From contig JBGAWE010000071.1 in NCBI GenBank assembly GCA_044227705.1, positions 1-19,521 of the forward strand: DNA of 19,521 bases, written 5' to 3'. The notes beneath the pieces are model-generated. The model made no database searches and was not told the origin of the DNA. It saw only the letters and a list, made by a program, of their open reading frames with translations. This stretch comes from JANOQP01 sp044227705. Lineage in GTDB: Bacteria > Bacteroidota > Bacteroidia > Chitinophagales > Saprospiraceae. The position numbers and the translations under genes are program-made. Each line of letters starts with the position of its first letter. The stretch's first letter is position 1. Positions 14,662 to 19,521 of the stretch are shown one piece after another.

Positions 14662-16686
14662 ATGCGCCAGTTTACCGCCCTTTTCCTGCTCTTTTTGATG
14701 AAAACAGCCCTCTTTTCGCAGACCGCCCGACTCACGCCGGAGATGCTGTGGCAGCTCGGCCGCGTCGGTCTGGAGGACGTTTCGCCCGACGGGAAGACGG
14801 TCGTCTACGGCGTTCAGCGGTTCGATTTGAAAACCAACAAGGGCTGGCGGCAGCTCTTTTCCGTCCCGACGGGGGGCGGCGCGGCGCGGCAACTGACGAC
14901 CGACTCGGCGAGCTGCTCGAACGCCCTCGTCAGGCCCGACGGGCAGCGCATCGGCTTCCTGCGCGACGGCAAACTTTGGGAGATGAACCTCGACGGCTCG
15001 TCCGCCCGCCAGCTTTCCGACGTCGACATGGGCGGCTTCAAATGGTCGCCCGACGGGAAGCGCATCCTGTTCATCCAAGACGTGAAGATGGCACCCGAAA
15101 AGGCCTCGGAGACCAACCCCGACTTGCCCAAAACGACGGGTCGCGAAATCGACGGCCTCATGTACCGCCACTGGAAATCGTGGGAAGACGGCAAGTTTTC
15201 AAATGTCTTCATCGCTGACTATCAGGACGGAGCGCTGCGCGGCGAGCTTCGCAACATCATGAACCAGCCGTTCGACTCGCCGCTGGCACCGATGGGCGGG
15301 ATGGAACAGATCACTTGGTCGCCGGACGGGCGGTTTGTCCTCTACACCTGCAAAAAGCTCTCGGGCACGGCCGCCGCGAAGAGCACGAACTCCGACATCT
15401 ACGGCTTCGAGCTGGCCTCGGGCAAAACCATCAACCTCTCGGAGGGATTGCCGGGGTACGACATCGACCCCGTTTTTTCAAAGAGCAGCCGCTTCCTCGC
15501 GTGGACGAGCCAGGCCACGCCCGGCTACGAGGCCGACCGGACGCGGCTCATGCTTTTCGACATCGGAACTTCTCAAAGGGAGGAATTGACAGAGGGCTGG
15601 AACTTCGAGGCGAACAGCCCGGCGTGGGCGGCGGACGGGAAGTCGCTGTTCTTCTTGTCGTCGAAAGAGTCGGCGTATCAGCTTTTCAGGGTCGACGTCG
15701 AGACGAAGAAAATCAGCCAAATCACCGATGGGGTTTTCAACCTCGACAACATCATTGTTGCTGACAATCAGACAGTTGTGGCGGTGCGGACGGCGATGAA
15801 CCAGCCCGCCGAGGTGGTCGCCATCGACGTGGCGACGGGCAAAATCCGGCAGATAACCGACGTCACAAAAGAGGTTTGGGGCAAGGTTCCACCCGCCAAA
15901 ATCGAGAAGCGCTGGGTGAAAACGACCGACGGGAAGCAGATGCTGACGTGGCTCATCCTCCCGCCCGACTTCGACCCGAAGAAGAAGTACCCGAGCATCC
16001 TCATGTGCCAGGGCGGGCCACAGAGCGCGCTGGCACAGAGCTTTTCCTACCGCTGGAACTTCGATTTGATGGCCTCGCAGGGCTACGTCGTCATCGCGCC
16101 CGTCCGGCGCGGCTGCCCGGGCATGGGCCAAGATTGGACCGACGCCATCAACGGCGACTGGGGCGGGCAGGCCATGCAGGACCTCCTGTCGGCGACCGAC
16201 GCGATGGCGAAGGAGCCTTTCATCGACAAGGAAAAGATGGGCGCGGCGGGCGCGAGTTTCGGCGGCTACTCGGTCTACTGGCTGGCTGGCAACCACCAGA
16301 AGCGGTTCAAGGCCTTCATCTCGCACTGCGGGATGTTCAACATGGAGAGCTGGTACGGCACGACGGAGGAGATGTTCTTCGCCGACCACGACCTCGGCGG
16401 CCCCTACTGGTCGCCGAAAGCGGGCGAGACGTGGAAGCTCGACAGCCCCCACAAGTACGTCCAGAACTGGGACACGCCGATGCTCGTCATCCACAACGAG
16501 CAGGACTTCCGGGTGCCCTTTTCAGAGGGGATGCAGGCCTTCAACGCGGCGCAGATGCGCGGCGTGCCGAGCAAGATGCTCACCTTCCCCGACGAGGGCC
16601 ACTGGATGAGCAAGCCGCAGAACTCGGTGCTGTGGCAGCGCAACTTCTTCGGGTGGATGGACAAGTATTTGAAGGGGATGCCGTGA
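14662..16686 (+). CDS. Secreted S9-family serine peptidase (prolyl oligopeptidase / acylaminoacyl-peptidase type)
   Basis: A 674-residue exported peptidase. Residues 1 to about 20 form a signal peptide (MRQFTALFLLFLMKTALFSQ). Residues from about 25 to 400 form a beta-propeller with repeated WSPDGK/R-type blades (FKWSPDGKR, ITWSPDGRF, PAWAADGKS). The C-terminal alpha/beta-hydrolase domain (about 430-672) has the nucleophile in GASFGGYS (Ser532), the acid in HNEQDFRVP (Asp615) and the base in PDEGHWM (His647), so the triad is complete. S9 enzymes cut short peptides, often after proline or at acylated N-termini; the exact specificity is not visible. It probably works in the periplasm. It is a single gene, divergent from the aquaporin, and its stop is only 17 bases from the convergent T9SS gene. 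Confidence 0.95.
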   Translation: MRQFTALFLLFLMKTALFSQTARLTPEMLWQLGRVGLEDVSPDGKTVVYGVQRFDLKTNKGWRQLFSVPTGGGAARQLTTDSASCSNALVRPDGQRIGFLRDGKLWEMNLDGSSARQLSDVDMGGFKWSPDGKRILFIQDVKMAPEKASETNPDLPKTTGREIDGLMYRHWKSWEDGKFSNVFIADYQDGALRGELRNIMNQPFDSPLAPMGGMEQITWSPDGRFVLYTCKKLSGTAAAKSTNSDIYGFELASGKTINLSEGLPGYDIDPVFSKSSRFLAWTSQATPGYEADRTRLMLFDIGTSQREELTEGWNFEANSPAWAADGKSLFFLSSKESAYQLFRVDVETKKISQITDGVFNLDNIIVADNQTVVAVRTAMNQPAEVVAIDVATGKIRQITDVTKEVWGKVPPAKIEKRWVKTTDGKQMLTWLILPPDFDPKKKYPSILMCQGGPQSALAQSFSYRWNFDLMASQGYVVIAPVRRGCPGMGQDWTDAINGDWGGQAMQDLLSATDAMAKEPFIDKEKMGAAGASFGGYSVYWLAGNHQKRFKAFISHCGMFNMESWYGTTEEMFFADHDLGGPYWSPKAGETWKLDSPHKYVQNWDTPMLVIHNEQDFRVPFSEGMQAFNAAQMRGVPSKMLTFPDEGHWMSKPQNSVLWQRNFFGWMDKYLKGMP

Positions 16687-16705
16687 GGGCTTGGCCCCTG
16701 TTTTT
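16687..16705 (+). terminator. Weak terminator candidate for the S9 peptidase gene
   Basis: A 4-base GGGC/GCCC stem with a 3-base loop right after the stop codon is followed by CTG and five T residues. The T-run overlaps the stop codon of the convergent T9SS gene. The stem is short, so efficiency is doubtful. Confidence 0.3.
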
Positions 16706-17555
16706 AGTGAACCACGACCACTTTGTGCAAGGTTGTCTTCCCGTCCATCGACGTGCGCAGTTTGAAAAAGTAGAGGCCCGCCACCCAGTCCCCCGTGGGG
16801 ATTTCAATAAGCGTGTTGCCCTCCAAATGGGGCATCTCTTTTACCAACACCCCTGAAATATTGTAAATTTTTAAGCTGCTGTGCTGACAATCGGGGATGA
16901 AGATGTTCACCCCCTCGTTGGCCGGGTTCGGGTAGATGGTAATCCGGTCGGTGTCGGGCAGCTTGGTTGGCGGGTTTGGGTCGTCGATGCCGAGCGAGTC
17001 ACAGGGGCTGTCGGCGAGGTCGTAGAGGTTGAAGTTTTGGAAGTCGGGCCAATTCCAGTTGTTGAACTCAGGCAAACGCAGCGAGGCTTGGACAAACTGA
17101 CAGGCCATCCCCGGCAAATCTGGTTTGTGGATGACGTGAAGCGACTTGCAGCCATTGGTGCTGTTCATGTAAATCTTTCCGTCGGGAGCGTTACGCATTA
17201 GGAAGAATGTGTTCGCGCCATTGTTGCTTGTCGAGTCGGGAGGCCATTTGCCAAGCAGGAATGGTTTGGCATCGGTGTCATTGAGATTCTTCTCGCAGAG
17301 GTCGAATTGGTACAGAAACTCCATGTTGTTGAAATACAGGTATCGCGAATTAGGAGAAACACAAATGCCCCCGGCCAGTACCGGGTACAGGTCAGGCCTT
17401 GCGGAAGGCGGCTCGGGAAACATCCTCCTGAAAGTGAGCGCACCGGAGCATCGGTCGAAGTCGTAGACCTCCGCCCCGTTTCCCCGTGAATAGCGGACGT
17501 ATCTGGTCCCATCCAATGAAAATCTGGCCTGTGCGCCTAGCTTTCTCAGGCATAT
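16704..17555 (-). pseudogene. C-terminal fragment of a T9SS-exported protein, with sorting domain (split gene)
   Basis: The frame is open from 17555 to the TAA at 16704 and encodes the second half of a secreted Bacteroidota protein. From the N-terminal side it reads ARFSLDGTRYVRYS, then YDFDRCSGALTF, GGICVSPNSRYLYF, NAPDGKIYMN, LHVIHKPDLPGMACQF and a PCDSLG linker. The final 75 or so residues are a T9SS type A sorting domain (ITIYPNPANEGVNIF, LKIYNISGVLVKEM, GDWVAGLYFFKL). The pattern matches a family of propeller-like surface proteins whose first half is encoded just upstream (17630-18262), in another frame. There is no credible start of its own; the first plausible one is TTG at 17516, inside the conserved SLDGTRY motif. 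It is most likely the broken-off 3' part of one gene. Confidence 0.8.
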
Positions 17556-17629
17556 TCAAAAATTGGGTCCCGGACGGCAGGCGGGGCTGGCTTCGGGATG
17601 AAATCAATCTGGTGTCTAAGTCGCAGCGG

Positions 17630-18262
17630 TCAGCCACCCAGTTCCCAAACTCCCGTTCCCCAGGCACGGTATCCGCAATCGCGGCCGTTGCCGTACCGGA
17701 CAGCAACGATGGCGTCGTGAAGGCTGTCGGCTATCACGGGCTGGTCTTTTTTCCACCACTTTTGCCCCAAACCGTTGTTGGCCGACATGTCCACAGTGGT
17801 CAGTTGGAGCAAATCAAATAGCGCAGTGGGTTCTGTGTCTGCTTGTACGTTTCTAATGTGCATTAAGTAGTAGAGGTCAGGGTTATTAGGAAACGGAAAA
17901 ATCAAAGCACCGCTCCGGTCTCCGGCCTCTTGCCCATAGATAGCGCAATCATGGGTAGAGGCATAGCTTCCTTCGTTCATGTTTGCCCCGTTTTCCATAA
18001 TGGAATCTTCTTTGTTCACCACTGCACAGAAGGTATAGGTGAAAAGTAGATTGCCATTCTCATCATTGCAGGCGGCGTGGGTTGTCCCGTGCGACCATCC
18101 AACGCGCACAACGGAAACGGATGTATCGGAGAACCGAAGCTCCATCGAGTAGGGATAAAACTTGTTGCCATCGCCGATAGGCCAGATGGCATCACGCTTT
18201 GATTGAGAGGAGGAAAAAGTGGAATAGGCCATCAAGAGGATGGCAAGCATTGTCTTGTTCAT
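17630..18262 (-). pseudogene. N-terminal fragment of the same T9SS-exported protein (split gene)
   Basis: A 210-residue frame with a good ATG at 18262 and a signal peptide (MNKTMLAILLMAYSTFSSSQ). It continues with family features: NGNLLFTYTFCAVVN, DSIMENGANMNEG, GALIFPFPNNPDLYYLMHI, and LTTVDMSANNGLGQKWWKKDQPVI. It then reads AVRYGNGRD, where relatives continue with a WW-type motif and about 45 further residues before the SPDGTRY-type motif. Here the frame instead runs 15 codons of unrelated sequence to a TGA at 17630. The gap between the two conserved pieces (17678 to about 17525) has about the expected length, but no single frame or simple one-base fix restores it. It could be a decayed gene or a region of sequence errors. 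The truncated product would lack the sorting domain and so would not be displayed. Confidence 0.8.
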
Positions 18263-18292
18263 TGCGTAGTTCAGATTTTGAAAAATGGAAAA

Positions 18293-18318
18293 AGCCGACG
18301 GCCTTTCGACCGTCGGCA
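18293..18318 (-). terminator. Intrinsic terminator of the right-end T9SS gene
   Basis: A perfect 8-base stem (GCCGACGG at 18294-18301 with CCGTCGGC at 18310-18317, 8-base loop) is followed on the - strand by five T residues. It lies about 20 bases after the stop of the gene at 18337 and before the start of the next T9SS gene at 18262. Confidence 0.8.
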
Positions 18319-18336
18319 GATGCTGCTTATCAAAAT

Positions 18337-19521
18337 TTAGTGAACTACGCTGAACTTCAAGCAGGTCGACCTGCCGGATTCAGGCTTCAAGGTCACGAAG
18401 TAGATGCCCGGCAAATAGCCCGAAACGTCCAGTTGCTTCTGTGAGACCTCCCTTTCGGCCGATTCTTCGACGAGCCGACCAGTGATATCCGAAATGGACA
18501 GTTTGCCGTTGAAAGATTGCCCGAACAGGAGGGTGACGGATTGATTTGCCGGATTTGGCGATATTTGAAACTCGTAGATTGCCGCTTTCGGATTTTTCCT
18601 CCTTGCCGATTGGTTTTCGCAGTACTCGTCGTCCCCCTCGCGGGCAAAGGCCCGGGATTCCTGCATCGGCAGCATGTCCCTTGCAATCTTGACAACCTCG
18701 CCGTCGGTCTCCGGGCAGAGGTATGCGATGGCCCGAAGGTCGGAACTGTCGGCTGTCGAGACCGTCTGACCGAGGTTGCGCTTCATGCACAACTGGTAGA
18801 CGGTCTTGTAGTTGGCCTCAATGTCGTTGGTGGGCGTGATGGCATTGAGCACCGGGAGCACTGTGTTCGCCCAATGTTCCGCGCGGCTGCTTTTGAGCGA
18901 AGCGTTGGCTTGGTCGATTTGAGCATACAGCCCGGCCATTTGGTGGAGTAGGGCAGTCTTTGCAGCTTGGAACTCTTCTGCGGAAAGGTTTTGGCCTCCC
19001 GTGACCTCCAGTTCGCCAAGTTCGGTGGCCTGCTGGTACAAACTTTCCTGCCAAGCTTGGATGTCCGATTGTAACGAAAGGCCAACCGAAGCGGCATCAC
19101 CGATGAGTTTCTCGACGAGCGCGATTTGCCCGAGGGCTGTGTTCTGCTTGGCGTTGAAATAGCTGACCGCTGCTGGCTCGGACGTGTAGGAGTTTGGGTA
19201 GCGGAGCATCTCCCCGAGCAGGAAGCGCTCGAAGTCCCATTGCTGGGAAGGTTCTGGGAAGAGATAGCCACCTTCTGCCATGTTCTTGGCTCGTTCGCCT
19301 GTCGGCGGCTCTGGAAGAGCACCCGGCGGGGGCGGTAGGAGACCGTCGCAGATTGGAGTGCCGGAAGTCCCTCCGTTGGCGACTTGCCGATACCAGGCGG
19401 GAGGTGTAGATGCAGTATTTGCAGGCAACACAGCCTCGGGGTCGTGACCCGGTATCGTCCCATCGACGAGCCAGTTGTTGTTTGCGCCCCAGTTCGTGGC
19501 CTGTGGCGGAGTACCCGGCGG
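18337..19521 (-). CDS. T9SS-exported protein with C-terminal sorting domain, 5' end cut by window edge
   Basis: The frame is open through the right edge, giving 394 visible residues; the true start lies outside. A GTG at 19431 is not taken as the start because the frame continues upstream without a stop (NWGANNNWLVDGTIPGHDP). From there on, the visible part has a Pro-rich stretch (LLPPPPGALPEPPTGE), then a long helical region (FNAKQNTALGQIALVEKL to LKSSRAEHWANTVLPVLN) with Ala, Gln and Glu-rich heptad-like spacing. A Cys-containing segment follows (YQLCMKRNLG, IAYLCPETDGEV). The last 80 residues are a T9SS type A sorting domain (FQISPNPANQSVTLLF, LSISDITGRLVEES, YLPGIYFVTLK). The protein is expected to be secreted and fixed to the cell surface or released. 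Its function is not recognised. It ends in a clear hairpin terminator. Confidence 0.9.
   Translation of the reverse strand, partial: PPGTPPQATNWGANNNWLVDGTIPGHDPEAVLPANTASTPPAWYRQVANGGTSGTPICDGLLPPPPGALPEPPTGERAKNMAEGGYLFPEPSQQWDFERFLLGEMLRYPNSYTSEPAAVSYFNAKQNTALGQIALVEKLIGDAASVGLSLQSDIQAWQESLYQQATELGELEVTGGQNLSAEEFQAAKTALLHQMAGLYAQIDQANASLKSSRAEHWANTVLPVLNAITPTNDIEANYKTVYQLCMKRNLGQTVSTADSSDLRAIAYLCPETDGEVVKIARDMLPMQESRAFAREGDDEYCENQSARRKNPKAAIYEFQISPNPANQSVTLLFGQSFNGKLSISDITGRLVEESAEREVSQKQLDVSGYLPGIYFVTLKPESGRSTCLKFSVVH

Noticed and set aside
17392..17706. A 104-codon - strand frame bridging the gap of the split T9SS gene
   Set aside because: It overlaps both conserved halves out of frame and does not match the missing middle of the family.

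Overview
The window looks like a piece of a GC-rich member of the Bacteroidota, most likely from the Saprospiria/Chitinophagia side of the phylum (inference). Support: two proteins end in a type IX secretion (T9SS) C-terminal sorting domain with the YPNPAN or SPNPAN hallmark; there is an outer-membrane TonB-type barrel receptor with an N-terminal carboxypeptidase-regulatory-like domain; Shine-Dalgarno sequences are weak or absent; and a few TAnnTTTG promoter-like boxes occur. No tRNA, rRNA, CRISPR array, transposase or integrase is visible.

Layout, left to right. 1-1080 (-): 5' part of a vSGLT-like sodium/sugar symporter, running off the left edge. 1264-2019 (+): truA, convergent with a DUF2252 kinase-like gene (2120-3439, -) whose terminator lies between them. 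3668-6106 (+): a TonB-dependent-receptor-like outer-membrane protein. 6135-11505 (-): a tight co-directional block, in transcription order outer-membrane barrel, VOC/glyoxalase-like protein, a single-frame gluconokinase/6-phosphogluconate dehydrogenase fusion, a GntP gluconate transporter and a YfiT/DinB-like protein. 11653-13066 (+): a three-gene run (two small membrane proteins and a coiled-coil protein) closed by a very strong terminator. 13118-13699 (-): an AP2-domain protein with an HNH-like but apparently catalytically dead middle. 13888-14523 (-): an aquaporin-family channel with its own terminator. 14662-16686 (+): a secreted S9-family serine peptidase. 16704-19521 (-): lower-GC DNA with two T9SS-exported proteins, one split by a damaged middle and one cut by the right edge.

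How it works together. The clearest pathway is gluconate use: GntP imports gluconate, the kinase half makes 6-phosphogluconate, and the dehydrogenase half decarboxylates it to ribulose 5-phosphate with NADP(H). The barrel and VOC genes are placed to be co-transcribed with it, but their part is unknown. The other genes are mostly housekeeping (truA), envelope and nutrient functions, and conserved genes of unknown role.

I did not find a clear new multi-gene defence or mobile system. The points most worth a second look are the linker-less GntK-Gnd fusion, the aquaporin that lacks three of four selectivity-filter residues, the AP2 protein with a degenerate HNH region, the broken T9SS gene, and several short intergenic repeats and inverted repeats.
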